From NCBI GenBank assembly GCA_910586025.1, contig CAJUIO010000017.1, positions 1-45,127 of the forward strand: a DNA stretch of 45,127 nt, read 5' to 3'. The stretch comes from an uncultured Lachnospiraceae bacterium. Its GTDB lineage: Bacteria; Bacillota; Clostridia; Lachnospirales; Lachnospiraceae. Under the pieces are notes generated by a model. It made no database searches. It saw only the letters and a list, made by a program, of their open reading frames with translations, and was not told the DNA's origin. Of this stretch, positions 33,005 to 42,387 are shown piece by piece. Position numbers and translations under genes: made by a program. Numbering within the stretch: the stretch's first letter is position 1; each line of letters opens with the position of its first letter.

Positions 33005-33029
33005 CAAGAAAGAATTTAGATGCTATACT
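33001..33029 (+). promoter_or_regulatory. Promoter of ftsK/spoIIIE
   Basis: ATGACA (33001-33006, over the tepA stop) and TATACT (33024-33029) are 17 bases apart. The leader then forms a small hairpin, TGACGC-N6-GCGTCA (33043-33060), that ends immediately before the AAGGAG binding site, so it could modulate translation. Confidence 0.55.
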
Positions 33030-33075
33030 GTATAAGATTATGTGACGCTTTAGGGCGTCAAAGGAGCTTGGTTGT

Positions 33076-35787
33076 ATGGCACAGACAAAGAAAAGCACGA
33101 CCGGCAGGGGAAAAGCTTCTTCAGGATCAAGGAGCGGCTCCGGCAGGTCTTATCAGAAAAGAAGTTCTAATGCGGGAAGATATACGAGAGGCAGTAAGCC
33201 AATGGATACGGCGATCAGAGATGAAATTTTTCTGATCGTCATGCTTGCTGTGTCCGTATTTCTGTTTTTATGCAACTTTGGAGTAGTGGGCGTGGCCGGC
33301 AATGTGGTAAGCGGCATTATGTTCGGGATCTTCGGGACCATGGCCTACGTGATGCCCATTGTTCTCTTTTTCATGATTGCCTTCGGCATGGTGAACAGCG
33401 GAAATTCCATTGCGGTCAGGAAGCTGGTCGCGGGAGGCTTTCTGCTTTTGATCGCGGGAGTGATTTTTGAACTCTTCACAGGGAAGCCCTCTATGGCGGA
33501 GAGCTACCGGATCGCGGATATTTATAAGAGCTGCAGCGAGGAAAAGAACGGAGGAGGCATTATCGGAGGAAGCGCCGCTTATCTTCTGTATCATTTCCTT
33601 GGCATGATCGGCACGGTTCTCACCGTTCTGGTGGGGGGAATTATTTCTCTTGTGGTGGTGACGGAAAAATCCTTTATGTCCGGCGTGAGGGACGGCGGGC
33701 GCAGGATGTATGAGCGTACCAGAGAGGATGCCGAGTACCGGGCCGAGCGGGCCCGGATCAGAAGACAGGAAATAGAGGAGGAACGCAGGCTCCGTCAGGA
33801 GGAGCGGGCCCGAAGGGAGGAAGAACTGGAAAAAGAAAAAATCCTCCGTATGGATAAGAAAGTCAGCGGTGTCATGATAGATACCTCTCTCCAGAAGGCG
33901 GAACCTCAGAAGGATATGGACAGACACGATATCCGTGAGGTTGACCCGCCGGGGCAGGAGGACGAGACGGTTTGGGAGCAGACTAAGAGGGTCGCGGCAC
34001 CGGAGGAAACGCCTCCCGTGGAAGAGGAGGATGTATTTGACTTTGACCAGATCCGGATTAACAGTGTATATGGAAGCGATGCCGATACCACAAGTGATGC
34101 CATGAGCGAAATCACGGCCTTGTTTGCGGAGGAAGAGGAGATCCCGGAGCCGGAGGAGGTCTTTGAGGAGAGTGGGGAGAAGACTTTGGAGATGCCGCAG
34201 GAGCCTCCTGCGGTCGATAAGCCCAAAGCGGTACCGAAGAAAAACGCGGAGGGACAGACGCAGCCTCCTCAGGCTGCGGTGTCGGATCAGATACATAAGG
34301 GAATGCAGAGCAATGTTCCCAAAAAATATATGCTTCCTCCCATCAGCAAGCTTCAGAAGGGGGAGAAGAAATCCGGTGATTCCACAAGAGAGCTGAAGGA
34401 GACCGCCCAGCGGCTGCAGCAGACTCTGCAGACCTTCGGCGTGAAGGTGAAGATCACGGATATCAGCCAGGGACCTGCGGTGACGAGATACGAGCTGCAG
34501 CCGGAGCAGGGAGTGAAGGTTAGCAAGATCGTGGGGCTCACCGACGATATCAAGCTGAATCTGGCTGCAACCGATATCCGTATGGAGGCTCCGATTCCCG
34601 GGAAGGCGGCGATCGGCATCGAGGTGCCGAACAAGGAAAACACGTCGGTGGCGCTTCGTGAGCTGATTGAGGCAAAGGAGTTCAAGGATTTCCCCTCCAA
34701 TCTTGCCTTTGCCGTCGGGAAGGATATCGCCGGGAAGACCGTGGTGGCGGATATTGCGAAGATGCCTCATATGCTGATCGCAGGCGCTACCGGTTCCGGA
34801 AAATCCGTGTGCATCAACACACTGATTATGAGTATTCTGTATAAAGCCCATCCGGATGACGTGAAGCTCATCATGGTGGATCCCAAGGTGGTTGAGCTCA
34901 GTGTCTATAACGGAATCCCCCATCTTCTGATCCCCGTGGTGACAGATCCCAAGAAGGCGGCCGGCGCACTGCACTGGGGTGTGGCGGAGATGGATGACCG
35001 CTATCAGAAGTTCGCGGAATTCAATGTCAGGGATCTTAAGGGTTACAACAAAAAGGTGGAGGAGATGAAGCAGAAGGGGGATGACCAGGCACCGTCCAAA
35101 ATGCCGCAGATCGTGATCATAGTTGACGAGCTTGCGGATCTCATGATGGTGGCTCCCGGGGAGGTGGAGGAATCCATCTGCCGTCTGGCCCAGCTGGCGA
35201 GAGCGGCCGGAATCCATCTGATCATAGCAACTCAGAGGCCGTCAGTGGATGTGATCACGGGTCTGATCAAGGCGAACATGCCAAGCCGTGTGGCTTTTAG
35301 CGTTTCCAGCGGCGTGGATTCCAGAACCATTCTGGATATGGTGGGTGCGGAAAAGCTTCTGGGAAAGGGAGATATGCTCTTTTATCCTCAGGGCTACAGC
35401 AAGCCGGCCAGGGTCCAGGGGGCCTTTGTCTCCGACAAGGAAGTTTTTGACGTGGTGGAATTTTTGAAGAACCAGACCCTTGGCAATGTCTACAGTGAGG
35501 ATGTTCAGACTAAGATATCCAGTATCGGAGTATCCTCCGGGACAGGCTCCCAGGAAGGAGGACAGGCCAGAGACGAGTATTTTGTGGAGGCCGGAAAATT
35601 TATTATTGAAAAGGACAAGGCATCCATCGGCATGCTGCAGAGAGTGTTCAAGATCGGCTTTAACAGGGCGGCGAGAATTATGGATCAGCTCTGCGAGGCC
35701 GGAGTAGTGGGGGAGGAAGAGGGAACCAAGCCCCGCAAGGTGCTGATGAGCGAGGAACAGTTTGAGCAGTTTATAGAGGAAACTTAG
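33076..35787 (+). CDS. FtsK/SpoIIIE DNA translocase
   Basis: The 903-residue product pumps chromosomal DNA through the division septum or into the forespore. After a basic Ser/Gly/Arg-rich start come four membrane helices (about 50-205), a long charged linker (about 210-440, first Arg/Glu-rich and then Pro/Glu-rich), and the motor: alpha domain with GVKVKITDISQGPAVTRYELQP, the RecA-like beta domain with Walker A GATGSGKSV near residue 570, Walker B VIIVDELADLMM, and IATQRPSVDVITG, and finally the gamma winged-helix (about 835-900; ASIGMLQRVFKIGFNRAARIMDQL) that reads orientation sequences. Full length for the family. Only one ftsK-type gene is visible, so FtsK versus SpoIIIE cannot be settled. 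Confidence 0.96.
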   Translation: MAQTKKSTTGRGKASSGSRSGSGRSYQKRSSNAGRYTRGSKPMDTAIRDEIFLIVMLAVSVFLFLCNFGVVGVAGNVVSGIMFGIFGTMAYVMPIVLFFMIAFGMVNSGNSIAVRKLVAGGFLLLIAGVIFELFTGKPSMAESYRIADIYKSCSEEKNGGGIIGGSAAYLLYHFLGMIGTVLTVLVGGIISLVVVTEKSFMSGVRDGGRRMYERTREDAEYRAERARIRRQEIEEERRLRQEERARREEELEKEKILRMDKKVSGVMIDTSLQKAEPQKDMDRHDIREVDPPGQEDETVWEQTKRVAAPEETPPVEEEDVFDFDQIRINSVYGSDADTTSDAMSEITALFAEEEEIPEPEEVFEESGEKTLEMPQEPPAVDKPKAVPKKNAEGQTQPPQAAVSDQIHKGMQSNVPKKYMLPPISKLQKGEKKSGDSTRELKETAQRLQQTLQTFGVKVKITDISQGPAVTRYELQPEQGVKVSKIVGLTDDIKLNLAATDIRMEAPIPGKAAIGIEVPNKENTSVALRELIEAKEFKDFPSNLAFAVGKDIAGKTVVADIAKMPHMLIAGATGSGKSVCINTLIMSILYKAHPDDVKLIMVDPKVVELSVYNGIPHLLIPVVTDPKKAAGALHWGVAEMDDRYQKFAEFNVRDLKGYNKKVEEMKQKGDDQAPSKMPQIVIIVDELADLMMVAPGEVEESICRLAQLARAAGIHLIIATQRPSVDVITGLIKANMPSRVAFSVSSGVDSRTILDMVGAEKLLGKGDMLFYPQGYSKPARVQGAFVSDKEVFDVVEFLKNQTLGNVYSEDVQTKISSIGVSSGTGSQEGGQARDEYFVEAGKFIIEKDKASIGMLQRVFKIGFNRAARIMDQLCEAGVVGEEEGTKPRKVLMSEEQFEQFIEET

Positions 35788-35811
35788 AAGAAGGAGGCGG
35801 GAGGACGGAAT

Positions 35812-37479
35812 ATGAAGACAGATATTGAAATCGCACAGGAGGCCGTACTGCGGCCCATAACCGAGGTAGCCGGGCAGCTGCAGATGAAGGAGGAGGATCT
35901 GGAGCTATACGGAAAATATAAGGCAAAAATTTCCGATGAATATATGGAAAAGATCAGAAATAATCCGGACGGCAGACTGATCCTTGTGACCGCGATCAAT
36001 CCCACGCCGGCAGGAGAGGGAAAGACGACCACCAGCGTGGGACTGGGACAGGCCTTTGGAAAGCTTGGAAAGAAGGCGGTGATCGCCCTGAGGGAGCCTT
36101 CACTGGGCCCGTGCTTCGGCATTAAGGGCGGCGCTGCGGGAGGCGGTATGGCCCAGGTGGTGCCGATGGAGGATTTGAATCTTCATTTTACGGGTGATTT
36201 TCATGCGATCACATCCGCCAACAATCTGCTTGCCGCCATGCTGGATAATCATATCCATCAGGGAAACGAGCTTGGGATTGACACCAGAAATGTGGTCTGG
36301 AAGAGATGTCTCGATATGAATGACAGGGCGCTTCGCAATGTGGTGGTAGGGCTTGGTGCCAAGACGGACGGCTTTGTGAGAGAGGATCACTTTGTCATCA
36401 CGGTTGCGTCCGAGATCATGGCTGTTCTGTGCCTTGCCGAGGATATGGAGGATCTGAAAAAAAGACTGGGAAGAATGGTGGTTGCCTACAACTACGGGGG
36501 AGAACCGGTGACCGCCTCCGATCTAAAGGCCGTGGGGGCAATGGCCGCTCTTCTTAAGGATGCCTTAAAGCCCAACCTCATTCAGACCCTGGAGCATACG
36601 CCGGCCATTGTGCACGGGGGACCCTTTGCCAATATCGCCCATGGCTGCAATTCGGTGAGAGCCACCAGGACGGCGCTGAAAATGGCTGATTATGTGATCA
36701 CGGAGGCCGGTTTTGGAGCCGACCTTGGAGCGGAGAAATTCTTTGATATCAAGTGCCGGGCCGCCGGACTTAAGCCGGATGCGGTGGTGCTTGTATCCAC
36801 TGTCAGAGCGCTGAAATACAATGGAGGGATTCCAAAGGCCGAGCTTGGGGCGGAGAATCTGGAGGCTCTTGGCAGGGGAATCGCAAACCTGGAAAAACAC
36901 ATGGAAAACCTGCAAAAATACGGAGTTCCCGTAGTGGTTACCCTGAACAGCTTTATTACCGATACGGAAGAAGAAATCCGCTATGTGGAGCGCTTCTGCA
37001 AAGAGAGAGGCTGTGAATTTGCCATCTCCCAGGTCTGGGAAAAGGGCGGCGAGGGAGGAATAGCCCTGGCGCAGAAGGTGCTTGAGGTGCTTGATACCAG
37101 GGAGAGTCATTTCAGGACGCTGTATGAGGATCAGGCTTCCCTTACGGAAAAGATTGAGACGGTTGCAGGAGAAATATACGGAGCAGAGGGAGTGGAATAT
37201 TCCTCCGCCGCGGCAAAGCAGCTAAAGAGGCTTTCGGAGCTGGGCTTTGCAGATCTTCCGGTTTGCATGGCAAAGACACAGTACTCCCTCTCTGACGAGC
37301 CCTCCCTTTTGGGAAGACCCTCCGGCTTCCGGATCCATGTGCGGGAGGTTTATGTGAGTGCGGGGGCAGGCTTTGTGGTTGTGCTTACGGGCACGGTGAT
37401 GACAATGCCCGGGCTTCCGGCCCGGCCTGCAGCATTGGGGATTGATGTGGAGGACGGAAGGATTACGGGATTGTTTTGA
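35812..37479 (+). CDS. fhs: Formate-tetrahydrofolate ligase
   Basis: The 555-residue product makes 10-formyl-tetrahydrofolate from formate, ATP and tetrahydrofolate. The P-loop TPAGEGKTTTSVGLGQA, REPSLGPCFGIKGGAAGGG, and HGGPFANIAHGCNSVRATR are signature stretches, and GAKTDGFVREDHFVITVASE and EAGFGADLGAEKF follow the family. Length is normal. Strong GGAGG sites precede the ATG, 24 bases after ftsK. folD follows within 26 bases, so the two one-carbon enzymes are probably co-expressed. In an acetogen it would belong to the Wood-Ljungdahl methyl branch, but nothing here shows the rest of that pathway, and a purine/formate role is enough to explain it. Confidence 0.97.
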   Translation: MKTDIEIAQEAVLRPITEVAGQLQMKEEDLELYGKYKAKISDEYMEKIRNNPDGRLILVTAINPTPAGEGKTTTSVGLGQAFGKLGKKAVIALREPSLGPCFGIKGGAAGGGMAQVVPMEDLNLHFTGDFHAITSANNLLAAMLDNHIHQGNELGIDTRNVVWKRCLDMNDRALRNVVVGLGAKTDGFVREDHFVITVASEIMAVLCLAEDMEDLKKRLGRMVVAYNYGGEPVTASDLKAVGAMAALLKDALKPNLIQTLEHTPAIVHGGPFANIAHGCNSVRATRTALKMADYVITEAGFGADLGAEKFFDIKCRAAGLKPDAVVLVSTVRALKYNGGIPKAELGAENLEALGRGIANLEKHMENLQKYGVPVVVTLNSFITDTEEEIRYVERFCKERGCEFAISQVWEKGGEGGIALAQKVLEVLDTRESHFRTLYEDQASLTEKIETVAGEIYGAEGVEYSSAAAKQLKRLSELGFADLPVCMAKTQYSLSDEPSLLGRPSGFRIHVREVYVSAGAGFVVVLTGTVMTMPGLPARPAALGIDVEDGRITGLF

Positions 37480-37504
37480 GGCCGGAGACAGAGGGAGGTT
37501 TGTT

Positions 37505-38347
37505 ATGGCGAAACTGATAGACGGAAAGAGCATATCGAAACAGATTAAGGATGAGCTTGCGCAGAGAGCCGGGGAGCTTGCCAAGGCGGGATGTACCGTC
37601 ACGCTTGCGGTGATTCAGGTGGGAAGCGATCCGGCATCCACGGTATATGTGAACAACAAGAAGAAGGGATGTGAATATATCGGAATTCGCTCCCTTTCCT
37701 ATGAGCTTGCACAGGAAACCGGGGAGGAGGAGCTTCTTGCGCTGATCGGTGAGCTGAATGGGAGAGGGGACGTAAACGGTATTCTGGTTCAGCTTCCGCT
37801 TCCCGGCCATATTGACGAGGACAGGGTGATCCGGGCCATTGATCCGACCAAGGATGTGGACGGCTTCCACCCCCAGAATGTGGGTGCGCTCTGTATCGGC
37901 CAGCCCGGCTTCGTATCCTGTACGCCGGCGGGAATTATCCAGCTTCTTAAGCGTTCCGGGGTTTCGATCGCGGGAAAAGAGTGCGTGATCCTTGGGAGGA
38001 GCAACATTGTGGGAAAGCCAATGGCGCTTCTGATGCTGAGGGAGAACGCCACCGTCACGATTGCACATTCCAGGACAACGGATCTTAAGGAAGTGACAAA
38101 GCGGGCTGATATCCTCATCGTCGCGGTGGGAAAGCCCAAAATGATTACCAGGGAATATGTGAAGGAGGGTGCGGTGGTCATTGACGTGGGGATCAACCGC
38201 AGTGAGACAGGAAAGCTTTGCGGAGATGTGGATTTCGAGGATGTGGAGGGCATCTGCAGCGCCATCACTCCGGTTCCTGGCGGCGTGGGTCCCATGACCA
38301 TAGCCATGCTTTTACACAACTGCCTGGAATCAGTAAATCTGCAGTGA
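37505..38347 (+). CDS. folD: Bifunctional methylenetetrahydrofolate dehydrogenase/cyclohydrolase
   Basis: The 280-residue product interconverts 5,10-methylene-, methenyl- and 10-formyl-tetrahydrofolate using NADP. Visible are VGSDPASTVYVNNKKKGCEYIGI with the catalytic Lys region, GILVQLPLPGHID, DPTKDVDGFHPQNVG, the Rossmann stretch VILGRSNIVGKPMALLML, and TPVPGGVGPMTIAML. The ATG at 37505 follows GAGGGAGG and begins MAKLIDGK as usual; the frame runs further upstream but without support. It is 26 bases after fhs, its functional partner. Confidence 0.97.
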   Translation: MAKLIDGKSISKQIKDELAQRAGELAKAGCTVTLAVIQVGSDPASTVYVNNKKKGCEYIGIRSLSYELAQETGEEELLALIGELNGRGDVNGILVQLPLPGHIDEDRVIRAIDPTKDVDGFHPQNVGALCIGQPGFVSCTPAGIIQLLKRSGVSIAGKECVILGRSNIVGKPMALLMLRENATVTIAHSRTTDLKEVTKRADILIVAVGKPKMITREYVKEGAVVIDVGINRSETGKLCGDVDFEDVEGICSAITPVPGGVGPMTIAMLLHNCLESVNLQ

Positions 38348-38375
38348 TATTAGTATTATTTGGAGAAGAACAGTT

Positions 38376-39851
38376 ATGAATTGTCCCAATTGTGGTCATG
38401 AGATGCTTCGAGGGCATCTTTATTGTGAAAAATGTGGGATGGAGATTAGAATTGTTCCTGATTATGAGCCTGAAATTGAAAACAGCATCACGGAGACGCT
38501 TTCTACTGTCGCAGAGGAGATCGGGCGGGGCGGAAAGCGGAGGAAAGAGAAAAGACCCGTAAAGAAGGAGGCTAAAGACCGTAAGGCCGCCGGTGAGGAA
38601 AGCATCCTGCCGGAGGGACAAAAGGGGCTGCTCGCGGTGAGGCTTATCACCTTTGTGGTGATGGCAGCGGCAGTGGCCGTGGTCACAATCCTGTTGTACA
38701 GCAGCCGTTCCCAGGCTTATCAGATTGAAAAGGCCAGAGAAGCGGCACAGCAGGGGGATTATCAGGAGGCTGTCAGATATCTGGACAAAGCTATAGCGCT
38801 TGAGCCGGATAATGCGGAGACAGTTCTTTTGCAGGCTAATTATTATTACTTACTTGGGGAAAAGCAGAAGGCAACAGATTTACTACTTGCATTGATCAGT
38901 GAAAAATCGTCAAAGGAGGAGCCCTGGGATATGACAAAGGCATATGAGGGCGTTATCTCCATTTATGATGAACAGGAAAAATACGAGGAGATCAGCGAGC
39001 TGCTCCTTGACTGTCCGGATGAGGCGATTGTAGCCTCGTTTCAGGGATATCTGGCTCTGGAACCGGAATTCAGCTATGCACAGGGAAGCTATGACGAGGT
39101 AATTCCCTTAAAGCTCAGCGCCAATACTACCGGCAGCATTTATTATACGCTGGACGGCAGTATTCCGACGAAATTCAGCAAAGTTTATACAGCCCCGATT
39201 TTTCTGGAGTCGGGGAAATATCAGGTAAGCGCTCTTTTTATCAATGATTACGGAATAGAGAGCGAGGTGGTCAGGAACTGGTATGAGATCGCTCTGACGG
39301 TTCCGCAGCCGCCCCAGGTGCTGCTGTACAGCGGAACCTATGATGTTCCCACCATGGTCGAGGTGGTGGGCGAGGAGACGGAGATCGTTTATTATACTAC
39401 GGACGGCACTGAGCCGAACCAGAACAGCTCCAAATACACAGGCCCCATCGAGCTTCCTCTCGGCAGGAGCAATTTCAAGTTTGCGGTTATATCGGAGGAA
39501 GGGGTAAAAAGTGAGACGGTGAGCCGGAGCTATGAGTTTAAGCTTGACACGGACGTAACGGTGGAGATAGCGGCCGCCAATGTGACAAGAGCTCTGATGG
39601 AACGGGACGTTCTCACGGATCTGCAGGGCCATGCCCAGGGAGTCAACGGAAAATATATTTTCCAGTATAATTCTATTGTGGAACTTTACGGAAGCTATTA
39701 TTATGTATTTAATGAATATTATGAGGATACCAACGGGAGCAGGACGAAAGCGGAGCGGATGTATGCAGTTGAGGTCTACACGGGAAAGCCCAATCGTCTG
39801 ATCTATGATGAAAACGGGCAGATGGGGCTGATTTCGCTTACGGATTCATGA
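38376..39851 (+). CDS. Zinc-ribbon, single-pass membrane protein with TPR and chitobiase-like C-terminal domains
   Basis: The 491-residue product has no assigned function. In order: a zinc ribbon (CPNCGHEM...CEKCGM, residues 3-22), a charged linker, one membrane helix (about 88-110), a TPR-like helical region (about 115-215; YQEAVRYLDKAIALEPDNAETVLLQANYYYLLG), then two copies of a chitobiase/hexosaminidase C-terminal-type (CHB_HEX_C_1) module (about 245-305 and 320-385; IYYTLDGSIPT and VYYTTDGTEPN-like motifs), and a distinct C-terminal domain (about 395-490). The topology implies a cytoplasmic ribbon and an external TPR plus beta modules, perhaps an envelope assembly or sensing scaffold. It lies 28 bases after folD with no obvious link. 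Confidence 0.85.
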   Translation: MNCPNCGHEMLRGHLYCEKCGMEIRIVPDYEPEIENSITETLSTVAEEIGRGGKRRKEKRPVKKEAKDRKAAGEESILPEGQKGLLAVRLITFVVMAAAVAVVTILLYSSRSQAYQIEKAREAAQQGDYQEAVRYLDKAIALEPDNAETVLLQANYYYLLGEKQKATDLLLALISEKSSKEEPWDMTKAYEGVISIYDEQEKYEEISELLLDCPDEAIVASFQGYLALEPEFSYAQGSYDEVIPLKLSANTTGSIYYTLDGSIPTKFSKVYTAPIFLESGKYQVSALFINDYGIESEVVRNWYEIALTVPQPPQVLLYSGTYDVPTMVEVVGEETEIVYYTTDGTEPNQNSSKYTGPIELPLGRSNFKFAVISEEGVKSETVSRSYEFKLDTDVTVEIAAANVTRALMERDVLTDLQGHAQGVNGKYIFQYNSIVELYGSYYYVFNEYYEDTNGSRTKAERMYAVEVYTGKPNRLIYDENGQMGLISLTDS

Positions 39852-39891
39852 GAAAGTATTTTATCTATCATAAAAAGGAAAGGGAATAAAA

Positions 39892-40779
39892 ATGTACAAG
39901 ATTTTAGAGGCAAAAGAGCTTACTTCCAATATTTTTTCTATGGTAGTGGAAGCAAAAAGAGTTGCGAAGGCATGTGAGCCGGGACAGTTTGTCATTGTGA
40001 GGACAAACGGAGATTCCGAGAGAATTCCCCTTACGATCTGCGACTACGACAGGGAGAAGGGAACCGTCACGATCGTGTTTCAGGCGGTCGGGGCGGGAAC
40101 CGAGATCATGGCCCATCTGAAGGAGGGGGATTTCTTCCATGATTTCGTGGGACCTCTGGGCTGTCCTTCCGACCTGGTAAAAGAAGAGATCTCTGAGCTT
40201 AAGAAGAAAAAGATTCTGTTTGTGGCAGGCGGTGTCGGGACGGCTCCCGTATATCCCCAGGTCAAATGGCTCCACGAAAGAGGAGTGGAGGCTGATGTGA
40301 TCGTCGGTGCGAAGACAAAGGAGCTCCTGATTCTCGAGGAGGAGATGAACGCCGTGGCGGGAAATCTTTATGTGACCACGGATGACGGCTCCTATGGCAG
40401 AAGCGGCATGGTGACACAGACCATCAGCGATCTTGTGGGCGAAGGGAAGGCTTACGATTTATGTATCGCCATCGGGCCCATGATCATGATGAAATTTGTG
40501 TGCAGGCTCACAAAGGAACTGAATATTCCAACGGTTGTCAGCCTCAATCCCATCATGGTGGACGGTACGGGAATGTGCGGAGCCTGCAGAGTCACTGTAG
40601 GCGGAAAGGTGAAATTTGCCTGTGTGGACGGACCGGAATTTGACGGCCATCAGGTAAACTTTGACGAGGCGATGCAGCGCCAGCAGATCTATAAAACTGC
40701 GGAGGGAAGAGCAGCGCTTGCGGTAAAAGAGGGAGACACTCATCACGGCGGATGTGGAAATTGCGGAGGTAACGATTAA
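39892..40779 (+). CDS. nfnA: NfnA-type ferredoxin-NADP reductase subunit (FAD, 2Fe-2S)
   Basis: The 295-residue product is the small subunit of NADH-dependent reduced ferredoxin:NADP oxidoreductase, or the closely related sulfide-dehydrogenase/dihydroorotate-dehydrogenase electron-transfer subunit. The FAD-binding beta barrel (about 1-95; IPLTICDYDREKGTVTIVFQAVG) and NAD-binding fold (FVAGGVGTAPVYPQ) precede the 2Fe-2S cluster cysteines in MCGACRVTVGG...FACVDGPEF. The last residues add a Cys-rich tail (GGCGNCGG). The following gene starts on the last base of the stop codon and encodes NfnB, making the bifurcating complex the best reading. It would provide NADPH from NADH and reduced ferredoxin. 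Confidence 0.9.
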   Translation: MYKILEAKELTSNIFSMVVEAKRVAKACEPGQFVIVRTNGDSERIPLTICDYDREKGTVTIVFQAVGAGTEIMAHLKEGDFFHDFVGPLGCPSDLVKEEISELKKKKILFVAGGVGTAPVYPQVKWLHERGVEADVIVGAKTKELLILEEEMNAVAGNLYVTTDDGSYGRSGMVTQTISDLVGEGKAYDLCIAIGPMIMMKFVCRLTKELNIPTVVSLNPIMVDGTGMCGACRVTVGGKVKFACVDGPEFDGHQVNFDEAMQRQQIYKTAEGRAALAVKEGDTHHGGCGNCGGND

Positions 40780-42164
40780 TGGACGTATTGAAGAAGGTGC
40801 CTGTGAGAGAGCAGGATGCGAAAGAGAGAGCGGCTAACTTTGAGGAGGTGTGCCTGGGATATAACAGACAGGAGGCTATGGAGGAGGCGTCAAGATGTAT
40901 CAACTGCAAAAATGCACAGTGCGTCAAGGGATGCCCGGTAGCTATCAATATCCCGGGATTTATTGAGAAGATCAAGGATGGAGACGTGGAGGGGGCTTAT
41001 CAGGTTATCAGCGAGTCCTCCGCACTGCCGGCTGTGTGCGGGCGGGTCTGTCCTCAGGAAAGCCAGTGCGAGGGAAAATGCATCCGAGGAATCAAGGGAG
41101 AGCCGGTATCCATCGGAAAGCTGGAACGCTTTGCGGCGGACTGGGCTATGGAAAACGGAATAAAGCCGAGAGGGTGTGATGCGAAAAACGGTAAGAAGGT
41201 GGCAGTGATCGGCTCCGGCCCTGCGGGACTCACCTGTGCGGGAGATCTGGCAAAGCTGGGCTATGAGGTGACGATCTTTGAGGCTCTTCATGAGCCGGGC
41301 GGCGTTCTTGTCTACGGAATTCCCGAATTCAGGCTTCCCAAGGAACGCATTGTGGCAAAGGAGATTGAGAATGTAAAATCTCTGGGCGTAAAGATAGAGA
41401 CCAACGTGGTGGTTGGAAAGTCCGTCACCATTGACGAGCTGCTTGCGGAGGAAGGATTTGACGCAGTGTTTATCGGCTCCGGAGCAGGTCTTCCCAAATT
41501 CATGGGGATTCCCGGAGAGCAGGCCAACGGCGTATTTTCCGCAAATGAATATCTTACCAGAAGCAATCTGATGAAGGCCTTTGATGAGAGCTCCCCCACA
41601 CCCATTATGCGGGGAAAAAGGGTTGCCGTAGTGGGCGGAGGAAACGTGGCAATGGATGCGGCAAGGACGGCGCTGCGTCTCGGAGCCGAGGTACATATAG
41701 TTTACAGAAGAAGCGAGGAGGAGCTTCCGGCCAGAGTGGAGGAGGTTCATCACGCAAAGGAGGAGGGAATCATTTTTGACCTTCTCACCAATCCCGTTGA
41801 GATCCTTTCCGACGAGAAGGGATGGGTTACAGGAATGACCTGTATCAGGATGGAGCTGGGAGAGGCGGACGAATCAGGAAGGAGACGTCCTGCGCCTGTG
41901 CCGGGGTCCGAGTTTACCATTGATGTGGACACCGTGATCATGTCTCTGGGAACCTCGCCCAATCCGCTGATCTCTTCCACCACCGAGGGACTTGAGGTCA
42001 ATAAGTGGAAGTGTATCGTGGCGGACGAGGAATTTGGCAAGACCAGCAAGGAAGGGGTTTATGCCGGAGGCGACGCAGTTACGGGAGCCGCTACTGTGAT
42101 TCTCGCAATGGGTGCCGGAAAAGCGGGCGCTAAGGGAATTGACGAGTATCTGAGGAATAAATAG
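40779..42164 (+). CDS. nfnB: NfnB-type NADPH/ferredoxin oxidoreductase subunit (glutamate-synthase small-chain family)
   Basis: The 461-residue product has an N-terminal double 4Fe-4S region (CINCKNAQCVKGCP and CGRVCPQESQCEGKC), then a FAD site (VAVIGSGPAGLTCAGDLAKLGYEVTIFEA), an NADP site (VAVVGGGNVAMDAARTALRLGAEVHIVYRR) and the closing GVYAGGDAVTGAATVILAMGAGK motif. Such proteins are often labelled glutamate synthase small subunit, but no large subunit is adjacent, and the overlapping NfnA gene supports the flavin-based bifurcating NfnAB complex. It is the last gene of its transcript. Confidence 0.92.
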   Translation: MDVLKKVPVREQDAKERAANFEEVCLGYNRQEAMEEASRCINCKNAQCVKGCPVAINIPGFIEKIKDGDVEGAYQVISESSALPAVCGRVCPQESQCEGKCIRGIKGEPVSIGKLERFAADWAMENGIKPRGCDAKNGKKVAVIGSGPAGLTCAGDLAKLGYEVTIFEALHEPGGVLVYGIPEFRLPKERIVAKEIENVKSLGVKIETNVVVGKSVTIDELLAEEGFDAVFIGSGAGLPKFMGIPGEQANGVFSANEYLTRSNLMKAFDESSPTPIMRGKRVAVVGGGNVAMDAARTALRLGAEVHIVYRRSEEELPARVEEVHHAKEEGIIFDLLTNPVEILSDEKGWVTGMTCIRMELGEADESGRRRPAPVPGSEFTIDVDTVIMSLGTSPNPLISSTTEGLEVNKWKCIVADEEFGKTSKEGVYAGGDAVTGAATVILAMGAGKAGAKGIDEYLRNK

Positions 42165-42171
42165 AATGCCT

Positions 42172-42204
42172 TGTGCCGGAACCGGGTTCCGGCACATCTT
42201 TTGT
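42172..42204 (+). terminator. Rho-independent terminator after nfnAB
   Basis: TGTGCCGGAA (42172-42181) pairs perfectly with TTCCGGCACA (42187-42196) around a five-base loop, and a T-rich tail follows. Confidence 0.88.
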
Positions 42205-42387
42205 TCGTCCGGCTGTTTAGAGGCACCATTCCGGGAAGGTGCCGGGATCTGTGTGTGAAAGAATAAGAAAAAATTAATAATTTATGCGCCGGAAATTAAA
42301 TATTTTATTTTATATTAAAATCATGATGTCTGGGGCGAAGACCGGGGTCTGCGGGACATCAAACAATGACAATTGGATGGAGAGACA

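Noticed and set aside
40779..42164. Small subunit of a classical NADPH glutamate synthase
   Set aside because: No large subunit is adjacent, and an NfnA-type gene overlaps its start, which fits NfnB better.
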